Shown here: piece after piece, positions 1-8,069 of the stretch
Position numbering within the stretch: position 1 is the first letter of the stretch
How the letters are laid out: each line of letters begins with the position of its first letter
NCBI RefSeq assembly: GCF_052327305.1
Contig: NZ_CP182486.1
Location: forward strand, 558,001 to 622,000
Origin: Sphingobium sp052327305
Lineage (GTDB): Bacteria; Pseudomonadota; Alphaproteobacteria; Sphingomonadales; Sphingomonadaceae
Reading direction: 5' to 3'
DNA length: 64,000 bases
Made by a program: the position numbers and the translations under genes
The notes under the pieces: model-generated
What the model was told of the DNA's origin: nothing
The model's database searches: none
Seen by the model: only the letters and a program-made list of their open reading frames with translations

Positions 1-1415
1 CCCGCCGTGAAGCCGCGTGGGACAAGCTGGAAAGCGAGTTCACCGAGAGCGCTCGCGTCGAGGGTGTCATCTTCGGCCGCGTCAAGGGTGGCTTCACTGT
101 CGACCTCGACGGCGCTGTGGCGTTCCTGCCGGGCAGCCAGGTCGATATCCGTCCCGTCCGCGACGTCACGCCGCTCATGGACATTCCCCAGCCCTTCCAG
201 ATCCTCAAGATGGATCGCCGCCGTGGCAACATCGTCGTTTCACGCCGCGCGATCCTGGAAGAGACCCGCGCCGAGCAGCGCAGCGGCCTCATTCAGACCC
301 TGTCCGAAGGGCAGATCATCGAAGGCATGGTCAAGAACATCACTGACTACGGCGCCTTCGTGGATCTCGGCGGTATCGATGGCCTGCTCCATGTCACCGA
401 TCTCAGCTACAAGCGGATCAATCACCCGAGCGAGATGATCAACATCGGCGACACCGTTCGCGTCCAGATCATCCGTATCAATCGCGACACGCAGCGCATC
501 AGCCTCGGCATGAAGCAGCTCGAGAGCGATCCGTGGGAAGGCGCAAGCGTCAAATACCCGGTCGGCGCCAAGCTGCACGGCCGTGTCACCAACATCACCG
601 AATATGGCGCCTTCGTGGAGCTGGAGCCGGGGATCGAAGGCCTCGTCCACGTTTCGGAAATGTCCTGGACCAAGAAGAACGTCCACCCCGGCAAGATCGT
701 ATCGACCAGCCAGGAAGTCGATGTCATCGTGCTCGAGGTCGATGCCGAGAAGCGCCGCATCAGCCTGGGCCTCAAGCAGGCTCAGTCCAATCCCTGGGAG
801 AGCTTCGCAGATCGTCACCCGGTCGGTTCGACCGTGGAAGGCGAAGTCAAGAACGCGACCGAGTTCGGTCTGTTCATTGGCCTCGACGGCGATGTGGATG
901 GCATGGTTCATATGTCGGACATCGCGTGGGGCATCTCGGGCGAAGACGCACTGAACCTGCACCGCAAGGGCGAGACGGTTCAGGCGATCGTTCTCGATAT
1001 TGATGTCGAGAAGGAGCGTATCAGCCTTGGCATGAAACAGCTCGAAAAGGGTGCGCCAGCCATCGGCAGCGCCGCCTCGTCGAGCGGCCTCCAGAAGAAC
1101 GCCACCGTCACCGTCACTGTGCTTGAAGTCCGCGATGGCGGCCTTGAGGTTCAGGCCGGCGACGACGGCGTCACCGGCTTCATCAAGCGCAGCGACCTGG
1201 GTCGTGATCGCGACGAACAGCGCCCCGACCGCTTCCAGGTCGGCCAGAAGTTCGACGCGCTGGTAACTGGCTTCGACCGGTCCAAGAAGCCCACCTTCTC
1301 CGTCAAGGCGCTGCAGATCGCTGAGGAGAAACAGGCCGTGGCACAGTATGGCTCATCCGACAGCGGCGCATCGCTGGGCGACATTCTGGGCGAAGCGCTC
1401 AAAGCGAAGGGCTGA
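1..1415 (+). CDS. rpsA: 30S ribosomal protein S1 (5' end outside window)
   Basis: This is the C-terminal 470 residues of ribosomal protein S1, which holds mRNA on the 30S subunit during initiation. The reading frame is already open at base 3, so the start lies upstream of the window. Five S1 (OB-fold) repeats can be read: the first begins near VIFGRVKGGF, then come four with the typical GxVxNITxYGAFV and RISLGMKQL signatures, the last one being diverged. The protein ends in a short tail, LGDILGEALKAKG. A strong intrinsic terminator follows, and ihfB comes next, an order typical of proteobacteria. Identification is secure; only the N-terminal part is missing. Confidence 0.97.
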   Translation, partial: RREAAWDKLESEFTESARVEGVIFGRVKGGFTVDLDGAVAFLPGSQVDIRPVRDVTPLMDIPQPFQILKMDRRRGNIVVSRRAILEETRAEQRSGLIQTLSEGQIIEGMVKNITDYGAFVDLGGIDGLLHVTDLSYKRINHPSEMINIGDTVRVQIIRINRDTQRISLGMKQLESDPWEGASVKYPVGAKLHGRVTNITEYGAFVELEPGIEGLVHVSEMSWTKKNVHPGKIVSTSQEVDVIVLEVDAEKRRISLGLKQAQSNPWESFADRHPVGSTVEGEVKNATEFGLFIGLDGDVDGMVHMSDIAWGISGEDALNLHRKGETVQAIVLDIDVEKERISLGMKQLEKGAPAIGSAASSSGLQKNATVTVTVLEVRDGGLEVQAGDDGVTGFIKRSDLGRDRDEQRPDRFQVGQKFDALVTGFDRSKKPTFSVKALQIAEEKQAVAQYGSSDSGASLGDILGEALKAKG

Positions 1416-1443
1416 TCCCAGCTTCCATTGCTTTTAAGAAAAG

Positions 1444-1476
1444 GGGCTCGTCGATACACTCGGCGAGCCCTTTCTT
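1444..1476 (+). terminator. Rho-independent terminator after rpsA
   Basis: A 7-bp GC-rich stem (GGGCTCG at 1444-1450, CGAGCCC at 1464-1470) is followed directly by TTTCTT, 28 bases after the rpsA stop codon. Confidence 0.85.
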
Positions 1477-1630
1477 CATCGTCGAGATGGTTGCAGTTAC
1501 GAGTAATTTCTGTTGCGCATCTCGCTATTTCCGTCGCATGAATGATGCATATCCGTTAAGCGGATCGAAACACTGCTCCTCAGCTTGCGACAGAAGCAAT
1601 ACTGAGCGCAGATAGAGAAGGGACGATTTG

Positions 1631-1915
1631 ATGATCCGGTCTGAAATTGTTCAGCACCTGGCTACACTCAATCCCAACCTCACAACCAGTGAGGTCGATA
1701 AGATCGTCAGCACTGTCTTCGATGCCATCACCGATCGCCTTGCCCAAGGCGGCCGTGTCGAATTGCGGGGATTTGGCGCTTTCACAACGCGCTCACGTGA
1801 TGGGCGGACAGGCCGCAATCCCCGTACAGGCGTGGAAGTGACGGTTCCGGCCAAGCGTGTCCCCCACTTCAAACCCGGCAAGGAAATCCGTCAGCGCCTG
1901 AACAGCGACGCCTGA
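1631..1915 (+). CDS. ihfB: Integration host factor subunit beta
   Basis: This 94-residue HU/IHF-family protein is the beta subunit of the DNA-bending heterodimer IHF, a nucleoid architectural and regulatory factor. The N-terminal dimerisation helices (SEIVQHLA, SEVDKIVSTVFDAI), the beta-arm signature GRVELRGFGAFTTR and the minor-groove intercalating RNPRTG loop are all present. The length is normal for the family. The ATG at 1631 is preferred over the in-frame TTG just upstream because GAAGGGA (1617-1623) sits at suitable spacing from it. The gene lies downstream of rpsA, its usual neighbour, but has its own 200-base upstream region. Confidence 0.95.
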   Translation: MIRSEIVQHLATLNPNLTTSEVDKIVSTVFDAITDRLAQGGRVELRGFGAFTTRSRDGRTGRNPRTGVEVTVPAKRVPHFKPGKEIRQRLNSDA

Positions 1916-1922
1916 TTGATCG

Positions 1923-1939
1923 CCCGTCGAACCGACGGG
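1923..1939 (+). terminator. Hairpin after ihfB, possible terminator
   Basis: A perfect 7-bp stem (CCCGTCG and CGACGGG) with a 3-base AAC loop starts 7 bases after the ihfB stop. There is no T tract, so terminator function is uncertain. Confidence 0.45.
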
Positions 1940-1989
1940 ACGGCCGGGCAAGCCTGACCAGACATGCCTCCAGAGCACTGCATATTCGT

Positions 1990-2075
1990 GCGGACGTGGC
2001 GAAACCGGTAGACGCAGCAGACTTAAAATCTGCTTCCCTCTGGGAGTGCGGGTTCGAGTCCCGCCGTCCGCACCA
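1990..2075 (+). tRNA. tRNA-Leu(TAA)
   Basis: This is an 86-base class II tRNA with encoded CCA. The acceptor arms GCGGACG and CGTCCGC pair, the anticodon stem GCAGA/TCTGC encloses loop CTTAAAA (anticodon TAA, 2024-2026), the variable arm is long (TTCCCTCTGGGAGT), and the T arm is GCGGGTTCGAGTCCCGC. It decodes UUA leucine codons, which are rare in this GC-rich genome. Confidence 0.97.
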
Positions 2076-2160
2076 ACGAACGCTCCGTTGATTCAGGAGC
2101 GAAATTCGCGCAGTTGGGGGAGTGCCCGGTAGAAGCCGGGATGCGAAGGTCTGTTCTTTC

Positions 2161-3639
2161 ATGCCAGCTTTTTTTCCGACCCTGCGAGGCGCGACCATTT
2201 GTCTGCTCGCCGCATGCGCTGTTCTCGGCGGATGTGAGCGTGGCTCGGACAAGCCCGTCGTCGTCGATCTGATTGGCCGGCAGGAGGAGCTAGCCCGTCC
2301 TCAGCCCGGAAATGTTTCAATCGTCTCCCGGACTTTCTTGGGCGCCACCGCGCAGGGCCTGCTGTCTTTCGATGCCCGAGGGGAAATAGTAGGCGGCGTC
2401 GCTGAAAGCTGGATCGTGACAGATGACGGGCAAAGCTACATTTTTCGGCTGAAGCAGCTGAACTGGTCCGACGGTAAACCCGTTCGCGCAGACGAAGTCG
2501 CGAAATTGCTGCAAGCAAGATTTAAGGCGGCGCCAGATCTGTTGGGCGGTCTCCAGCCCCAAGTGCGCGCAATGACGGATCGGGTCATCGAGATCCGGAT
2601 CGATACCGCTGTGCCCTCTTTCATACAGCTTCTGGCGAGCCAGAGACTGCCCCTCCTCAAGGCCGCTCCCTTTGTCGGCAGCGGGCCTTATGGCGCAACA
2701 ATCCGTCTTCAGCGCGCTTACCTAACCCCACTCCCCGATGGCCTCGACCCGGAAAGTGCAGATGCGAGCCCCGAACGGGACCGCGACCGCAGAACACTGG
2801 AAGTCGCTCGCGCTTCGCTTGCTCTCGTGCGATTTCAACGCGGCCAGACTGACCTCGTGCTCGGCGGCCGCTATCAGGATCTCCCGCTGCTGGGAGTCGC
2901 TGGCATAAGAGAGGCAAGCATCCGGGCCGATCCGGTCAGCGGCCTCTTCGGCCTTCTCCTGTCCGGGAACTCGCCCCTGCTCAAAGACGCGACGATCCGC
3001 GCCGCGATCAATTCCGCCGTCGATCGCGGCGCGATTGCCAGCGCATTCAATGTGTCTGGCTGGACGATCGCCGAACGCCTCCTGCCGGCACAGCTCGACC
3101 TTGCCGGCTCGCCTACTGCGCCAGTCTGGTCCGGGCAGGACATTGCTCAGCGTCGGGCGACCGCGCGGGCCGCAGTTGCAGAGTGGGTATCCAAGAACGG
3201 AGATGCCCCTGTTCTAAAGATTGCGTTGCCACCTGAGTCAGGCTCGCGTTTACTTTACCGCCGCATCGCTTCCGACCTCGCGGACATCGGCCTTAGTCTC
3301 CAGTTTCAACTGGACACGCGCGGCGCCGACCTCGTTCTCATTGACGAGGTTGCGCCATTTGACAGCGCGCACTGGTATATAGGCAGACTTGCATGCAAGT
3401 CCGGACCCGGATGCGATCCGGAAAGTCTCGCGCGATTAGCTGATGCGCGCGCAGCTGGCGACGCTGCCTCGCAAGCTCGCCTCATGGCTCAAGCGGAAGC
3501 GCTGGTGGTCGGGCAGGACAATTTCATCCCGCTGGGAACACCGATCCGTTGGTCCCTCGTCGCGCGCCGGCTCACCGGTTTCCAGCCTTCGCCGCGCGGG
3601 GTACATCCGTTGAATCAGCTTCTCCCCCTCCCCAATTAG
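2161..3639 (+). CDS. ABC transporter substrate-binding lipoprotein, peptide family (SBP_bac_5)
   Basis: This 492-residue protein belongs to the family-5 extracellular solute-binding proteins (oligopeptide/dipeptide type), which capture peptides or similar solutes in the periplasm. The start ATG at 2161 gives a lipoprotein signal peptide with lipobox VLGGC (Cys about residue 25), so the protein is probably membrane-anchored. Family landmarks include the SWIVTDDGQSYIFRLK and WSDGKPVRADEV region near residues 90-120 and a C-terminal segment ending in PLNQLLPLP. A longer GTG start at 2122 would bury the signal peptide. No permease or ATPase gene is adjacent, so it is an orphan component; the substrate is unknown. 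Confidence 0.8.
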   Translation: MPAFFPTLRGATICLLAACAVLGGCERGSDKPVVVDLIGRQEELARPQPGNVSIVSRTFLGATAQGLLSFDARGEIVGGVAESWIVTDDGQSYIFRLKQLNWSDGKPVRADEVAKLLQARFKAAPDLLGGLQPQVRAMTDRVIEIRIDTAVPSFIQLLASQRLPLLKAAPFVGSGPYGATIRLQRAYLTPLPDGLDPESADASPERDRDRRTLEVARASLALVRFQRGQTDLVLGGRYQDLPLLGVAGIREASIRADPVSGLFGLLLSGNSPLLKDATIRAAINSAVDRGAIASAFNVSGWTIAERLLPAQLDLAGSPTAPVWSGQDIAQRRATARAAVAEWVSKNGDAPVLKIALPPESGSRLLYRRIASDLADIGLSLQFQLDTRGADLVLIDEVAPFDSAHWYIGRLACKSGPGCDPESLARLADARAAGDAASQARLMAQAEALVVGQDNFIPLGTPIRWSLVARRLTGFQPSPRGVHPLNQLLPLPN

Positions 3640-3679
3640 GGACGGCGGCCGGGCAAGGCCGTTCAGGAGACCTGTGCAA

Positions 3680-4111
3680 ATGCGCAATGCCCGCCCGACA
3701 GCCGATGATGTTGCCCGCATGCTCGATGCAATGCCGGGCCTCGGGCGCGATCCTCAATCCATCCGCCAACGAATTGAGATGATGGAGCATCTCCTCGAAA
3801 ATGCTCTGGTTTTTCCCGGAACGAGACTCCGCTTCGGTCTCGATTCCCTGATCGGCCTTGTTCCTGTGGTCGGGGATCTGGTCACGGCGGCTATGGGGGC
3901 ATGGATCGTGTGGGAGGCGCGCAATCTCGGAATGTCCCGGTGGCAAATCACCCGAATGGCTGCGAATGTCGGCTTCGACACCGCGATCGGCGCCATCCCA
4001 CTGGTGGGGGATGCATTCGACTTCGCGTTCAAATCCAATTCTCGCAATCTCAGGATCATCAGGCGCCACTTGGACCGACATCATCCCGGCACTACGACGA
4101 TCGAGCAATGA
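3680..4111 (+). CDS. DUF4112 domain-containing membrane protein
   Basis: A 143-residue protein matching the DUF4112 family by its paired motifs RFGLDSLIGLVPVVGDL and FDTAIGAIPLVGDAFDF, each with a hydrophobic segment (about residues 50-75 and 95-120). The function of the family is unknown; the hydrophobic segments suggest membrane association. The start ATG at 3680 is 9 bases from a CAGGAGA ribosome-binding site, which favours it over the GTG at 3674. The gene follows the solute-binding lipoprotein by about 40 bases in the same direction and may share its transcript. It converges with the RNase T2 gene. Confidence 0.8.
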   Translation: MRNARPTADDVARMLDAMPGLGRDPQSIRQRIEMMEHLLENALVFPGTRLRFGLDSLIGLVPVVGDLVTAAMGAWIVWEARNLGMSRWQITRMAANVGFDTAIGAIPLVGDAFDFAFKSNSRNLRIIRRHLDRHHPGTTTIEQ

Positions 4112-4124
4112 TCTGGCGGCGTTT

Positions 4125-4844
4125 TCAGCCTCTGCGCCAGATCCGCAGCTTGCGGCGAGACGTGGCCCCGCCGTCCTGATTGGCCCTGCACGCTTCATAG
4201 CGGAGGCGCTTGTCGAGGCAGAGCCAGAGTTCATCCAGCCAGCCGTCCCTCGTCGCCGTGACACGAACTGCGCGGGCAGGGACAGCCGGATTCACAGCGA
4301 CGAATGCATCGACAAAGCCACCGATTGTCATATCCCTTCGCCTGGAAAGCGCATCCATGTTGGGATAGCGAAGGGCTCGGTACAAGGCGCGACTTTTCGA
4401 GAAATAGGGAGCCGGATCACGCCCCATACAGGTTCCATGCTTGGCCCATTCATGCTGGATGAGATCGGGCGACGGCGTTACGCATATATTCTGGCGCACG
4501 AGCGACTGAGGCAGGATCGTAGCTGTCCGGCAGTATTGGGGCCAGGTCTTGCCAGCACCGTCAGGCCATAGCCCGTGGAGCGTAAAGCCGAAGGCGCCCA
4601 GCTTACCGCCGCACCGCAGCGCGTCACTACGGCCGGGACTACGGCATAATTGCGGAGACCAGCTGATCGCCAGTGTATAGCTCGCGGTAGGAATACGCCG
4701 GACGGGTTCGTTCCTGCTGGGGCCATCGAATTTGGGCCGCGGCAGAATCGAGGGAGCAGTGCAGCTCGCGGCCTGCGCGAGCGCGGGAAGCGGAGCAGTT
4801 ATCGCGAAGCCAGCGGCGGTAAGCCGAGCAAGCGATCTACGCAT
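4125..4844 (-). CDS. Secreted ribonuclease T2 family protein
   Basis: This 239-residue protein is a T2-family ribonuclease, which cuts single-stranded RNA through a 2',3'-cyclic phosphate. Both catalytic boxes are intact: CAS I as FTLHGLWPDG and CAS II as IQHEWAKHGTC, supplying the catalytic histidines and glutamate. An N-terminal Sec signal peptide (MRRSLARLTAAGF to ALAQA) predicts periplasmic or extracellular location. The ATG at 4844 overlaps the end of nadC by 8 bases, so translation is likely coupled and the gene is the third member of the nadA-nadC operon. Much longer upstream open frames on this strand are shadows of nadC. The cysteine-rich body is typical for the family. Confidence 0.88.
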   Translation of the reverse strand: MRRSLARLTAAGFAITAPLPALAQAASCTAPSILPRPKFDGPSRNEPVRRIPTASYTLAISWSPQLCRSPGRSDALRCGGKLGAFGFTLHGLWPDGAGKTWPQYCRTATILPQSLVRQNICVTPSPDLIQHEWAKHGTCMGRDPAPYFSKSRALYRALRYPNMDALSRRRDMTIGGFVDAFVAVNPAVPARAVRVTATRDGWLDELWLCLDKRLRYEACRANQDGGATSRRKLRIWRRG

Positions 4845-5688
4845 TGGCGAAATCCAGACCGATGTCCGCAGCCGGGGCCGACTGGGTGAGGCGGCCAACA
4901 CTGATGAAATCCACGCCCGTCTGGGCGATCTCCCGGATCGTCTCCAATTGCACCCCGCCCGATGCTTCCGTGGGCACACGCCCGCCAACCAGCGTAACGG
5001 CGCCACGCAGAACGGCAGGCGGCATATTGTCCAGCAGCAAATGTGTCGCGCCAGCAGCAATCGCAGGTTCGATCTGGTCGATACGATCGACCTCTACGAT
5101 GATTTGTCCAATCCCCGCGGCCACTGCCCGGCGCACCGCCTCACCCACCGACCCTGCGACCGCGATGTGGTTATCCTTGATCATCGCGGCGTCCCACAGG
5201 CCCATGCGATGATTGGTCGCGCCGCCCATACGGGTCGCGTACTTCTCCAGCACACGCAGACCAGGGATCGTCTTGCGCGTATCGAGCAGAGTGGCGCCCG
5301 TGCCGGCGATGCGATCGACATAGGCACGAGTCATGGTGGCGATACCGGAGAGATGCTGCACGGTATTGAGCGCCGAGCGCTCGGCGGTGAGGAGCGCCCT
5401 CGCCTTGCCGCGAAGGCGCATCAGGTCGGTCCCAGCCGAAACCTTGTCCCCCTCTCCCACCAGCAACTCGATCTCCACATCGGGATCGAGCGCACGGAAG
5501 AAGGCCTGTGCAATCGGCAGGCCGACGACAGTTACGGCATCACGGCTGTCCATGGCGCCCGTGAAGAGGGCGTCAGCGGGAATGACGCTTTCACTCGTCA
5601 CGTCGCGTGGCGGTGAGCCCAGATCCTCGGCCAGGGTGGCGGCGACAAACGCATCGAGATCGAAACCGGGCAGGTCGAAAGGCGTCAT
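4837..5688 (-). CDS. nadC: Nicotinate-nucleotide pyrophosphorylase (carboxylating)
   Basis: This 283-residue quinolinate phosphoribosyltransferase makes nicotinate mononucleotide from quinolinate and PRPP in de novo NAD synthesis. Family motifs visible include the EDLGSPPRDVT N-terminus, TLLDTRKTIPGLR, GGATNHRMGLWDAAMIKDNHI and the C-terminal EASGGV and DFISVGRLTQSAPA. The length is normal. The ATG at 5688 lies 5 bases downstream of the nadA stop codon, indicating an operon with nadA. The stop codon region overlaps the RNase T2 start. nadB (L-aspartate oxidase) is not in this cluster. Confidence 0.96.
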   Translation of the reverse strand: MTPFDLPGFDLDAFVAATLAEDLGSPPRDVTSESVIPADALFTGAMDSRDAVTVVGLPIAQAFFRALDPDVEIELLVGEGDKVSAGTDLMRLRGKARALLTAERSALNTVQHLSGIATMTRAYVDRIAGTGATLLDTRKTIPGLRVLEKYATRMGGATNHRMGLWDAAMIKDNHIAVAGSVGEAVRRAVAAGIGQIIVEVDRIDQIEPAIAAGATHLLLDNMPPAVLRGAVTLVGGRVPTEASGGVQLETIREIAQTGVDFISVGRLTQSAPAADIGLDFANA

Positions 5689-5693
5689 AGCTA

Positions 5694-6692
5694 TCAGTCC
5701 CGCGCGCCGAGATCGCCCCTGCCCACTGTGCCGCTGGCCATCTCCAGCATCCGGTCGAGGCTCTTCTTCGCCGCGAGGCGGAGCGTCTCGTCCATCTCGA
5801 TCCGGGGGCTGAGGTCGCGCAGCGCGATGTAGAGCTTCTCCATCGTGTTCATCGCCATATAGGGGCAGATGTTGCACGCGCAGTTGCCATCCGCCCCCGG
5901 CGCGCCGATGAAATTCTTCTCAGGCACCGCCAGCTCCATCTGGTGAATGATGTGCGGCTCGGTGGCGACGATCAGCGTGTCGCCCGGCAGCGCCTTAGCG
6001 AAGGCCAGAATACCGCTCGTCGAGCCGACATAATCGGCATGATCGACGATGTGCGGCGGGCACTCGGGATGCGCGGCGACCGGCGCGCCGGGATGCTGCG
6101 CCCTGAGCTTGAGCAGTTCGGTCTCCGAGAAGCTCTCGTGGACGATGCACACGCCCGGCCAGAGCAGCATGTCGCGCCCCAGCTTGCGGTTCAGATAACC
6201 GCCCAGATGCTTGTCCGGCCCGAAAATCACTTTCTGCTCGGGCGGAATCTTCGAGAGGATGATCTCCGCCGAGGACGAGGTGACGATGATGTCGCTGAGC
6301 GCCTTCACCTCAGTCGAACAGTTGATGTAGCTGAGCGCAATATGGTCGGGGTGCGCCTCGCGGAACGCCTTGAATTGACTGGGCGGGCAACTGTCCTCAA
6401 GGGAACAGCCCGCGTCCATGTCCGGCAGGATCACCGTCTTGTCCGGCGAAAGGATCTTCGCGGTTTCCGCCATGAAGCGCACGCCGCAAAAGGCAATCAC
6501 CTCAGCGTCCGTCTCCGCGGCCTTACGGGACAGTTCCAGCGAATCGCCCACGAAGTCCGCCAGATCCTGAATCTGCGGCTTCTGGTAATAATGGGCGAGG
6601 ATGACCGCATTGCGCTCCTTGCGCAGTCGATTGATCTCGCCGAGCAGATCGACCCCTGCGAGAGAGCCGCCGATACCGCCGCGTGCGTCCAT
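5694..6692 (-). CDS. nadA: Quinolinate synthase NadA
   Basis: This 332-residue [4Fe-4S] enzyme condenses iminoaspartate with dihydroxyacetone phosphate to quinolinate. Recognisable segments are RNAVILAHYYQKPQIQDLAD, INCSTEVKALSD, the AHPECPPHI stretch and the C-terminal NCACNICPYMAMNTMEKL, which together contain the conserved cluster-ligating cysteines. The protein is of usual length. It is the first gene of the nadA-nadC-RNase T2 operon on the minus strand. The iminoaspartate supplier (NadB or an aspartate dehydrogenase) must be encoded elsewhere. Confidence 0.96.
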   Translation of the reverse strand: MDARGGIGGSLAGVDLLGEINRLRKERNAVILAHYYQKPQIQDLADFVGDSLELSRKAAETDAEVIAFCGVRFMAETAKILSPDKTVILPDMDAGCSLEDSCPPSQFKAFREAHPDHIALSYINCSTEVKALSDIIVTSSSAEIILSKIPPEQKVIFGPDKHLGGYLNRKLGRDMLLWPGVCIVHESFSETELLKLRAQHPGAPVAAHPECPPHIVDHADYVGSTSGILAFAKALPGDTLIVATEPHIIHQMELAVPEKNFIGAPGADGNCACNICPYMAMNTMEKLYIALRDLSPRIEMDETLRLAAKKSLDRMLEMASGTVGRGDLGARD

Positions 6693-6747
6693 GACTTCGA
6701 ATCTCCTGTCCCGTTCCCCCGGCAGATGGCCCGACGGCGAGGCAGGA

Positions 6748-7347
6748 TCAAGGGCGGAGAGGCGCCGAGCTCATTTGCCCGGCCATGGGACGGCCCGCCC
6801 CGGGCGTGCCGGCGAGCACTTGCTCGGTAAGCGCATAGCCCGCCGGACTATAGGCAACGCCGTCCGCCACCAATTGCGTGCCGACCAGCACGGCGAGGCC
6901 GCAATACCAGGCAGGATGGACCCGGCCGGACCGGCGACGATCGGCAATCATCCCCGCCGCGAAGAACACCATCGGCGCGACAATCGCCGCGACGTACCAG
7001 CCATAGGGGACCATGAGGGGCATGGGGAGCAGCCGCCCGAAGCCCGGCCCGGTGAGAATGATCATGGCGCAGCACATCAGGCGCCGGTGCCAGTCCGTCC
7101 GCCGACGCATAACGAGCCCGGCGATCGCCAACCCGGCGAACGCGGTGATGCCGAGCGGATTGACAATGAGAAACTGGTTCTGATCGAAGAAGAACGGCCC
7201 GCCACTGCGCCGCAGGGTCGTCACCGTCATGAGCGTGCCCAGCGCGACCATCGCGGGAATGAAGGCCAGCGCGAGCCAGCCAAGCTGCCGGTGGAAACGG
7301 ACATTGCCAGTGGCGGCCAGGATGGTCTGGACGAGATACAGCACCAC
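6748..7347 (-). CDS. Multipass membrane protein, probably 5'-truncated
   Basis: The frame encodes 199 residues with about five hydrophobic segments and motifs such as FHRQLGWLALAF and DWHRRLMCCAMI. These recall a family of uncharacterised multipass proteins that normally have an extra N-terminal membrane segment before a conserved histidine. The only start available is the GTG at 7347. The same frame stays open 14 codons further upstream, where it reads FHAVVFFGWV, clearly membrane-protein-like, but it meets a TGA at 7390-7392 with no start codon. The gene therefore looks decapitated next to the end of the DUF4230 gene. It could still be expressed from the GTG. Confidence 0.55.
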   Translation of the reverse strand: MVLYLVQTILAATGNVRFHRQLGWLALAFIPAMVALGTLMTVTTLRRSGGPFFFDQNQFLIVNPLGITAFAGLAIAGLVMRRRTDWHRRLMCCAMIILTGPGFGRLLPMPLMVPYGWYVAAIVAPMVFFAAGMIADRRRSGRVHPAWYCGLAVLVGTQLVADGVAYSPAGYALTEQVLAGTPGAGRPMAGQMSSAPLRP

Positions 7348-7400
7348 CCAGCCGAAAAAGACGACGGCATGGAACCTACTTCGCTTCCCTCAAACCTGCT

Positions 7401-8069
7401 CTACCCCGCCGGATCGCCCTCGAACCGCGCTACCACTCGCGCATCCAGCCCGGCAGCGCGCAGCGGCATGACGAAGCTGCGCTCGATGGCCGACTTGGCA
7501 GCATTGCGGGCAAGGCGCATGGGCACCTCCGCCCGCGCCTGTGCGACCAGCTCTGCTTGCCCGCGCGCGCGATTGGCGGCGTCCAGCGTCTTCTCGGCAT
7601 CGGTGAGCGCCATGAGGAGCCCGCCGCCGTCATAGGCCTGCATCTGCTTGAGATCGATCTGCGGGCCAGTCACTTCCAGCGGCGGGAGGGTGACAGTGAG
7701 GGTCTTGTCCGCCTCGTTCCACACGACATCCTGCTGGCGGATCGCGGCGAGATCCACCTCATAGCGCACAAGGCCGGGCAGGATCATCGTCTGCTTGGCG
7801 GTGAGGCCAAAGCGCTGCTGCTCGCTGGTGGTGACGGCCACGAAGCGCGCGACGAACGGAACCAGCCGCGCCTGCTCGTGCAGGCTCTGCAGGCTGGCGG
7901 TGGCGACGGACTCGACCGTGCCCTCCATGCGCTGATCGAGCGAGCGCCCGGCCCACCAGGCGGCGGCCCAGACGAGGCCGACGACCAGCACGACAAGCGC
8001 GGCGACCAGCGCGATGCGCCGCGTGAGCCGCGCCGCCAGCCTGTCCTTTCCGTTCTCTTCCGAGGTCAT
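7401..8069 (-). CDS. DUF4230 domain-containing membrane-anchored protein
   Basis: A 222-residue DUF4230 protein. It has one N-terminal transmembrane helix (about residues 17-40, IALVAALVVLVVGLVWAA) followed by a periplasmic domain with a long Ala-rich helix. The function of the family is unknown. The ATG at 8069 forms an ATGA overlap with the stop codon of the upstream metallo-hydrolase gene and is preferred over an in-frame ATG at 8081. This overlap suggests translational coupling. The downstream neighbour is the truncated membrane protein gene. Confidence 0.8.
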   Translation of the reverse strand: MTSEENGKDRLAARLTRRIALVAALVVLVVGLVWAAAWWAGRSLDQRMEGTVESVATASLQSLHEQARLVPFVARFVAVTTSEQQRFGLTAKQTMILPGLVRYEVDLAAIRQQDVVWNEADKTLTVTLPPLEVTGPQIDLKQMQAYDGGGLLMALTDAEKTLDAANRARGQAELVAQARAEVPMRLARNAAKSAIERSFVMPLRAAGLDARVVARFEGDPAG

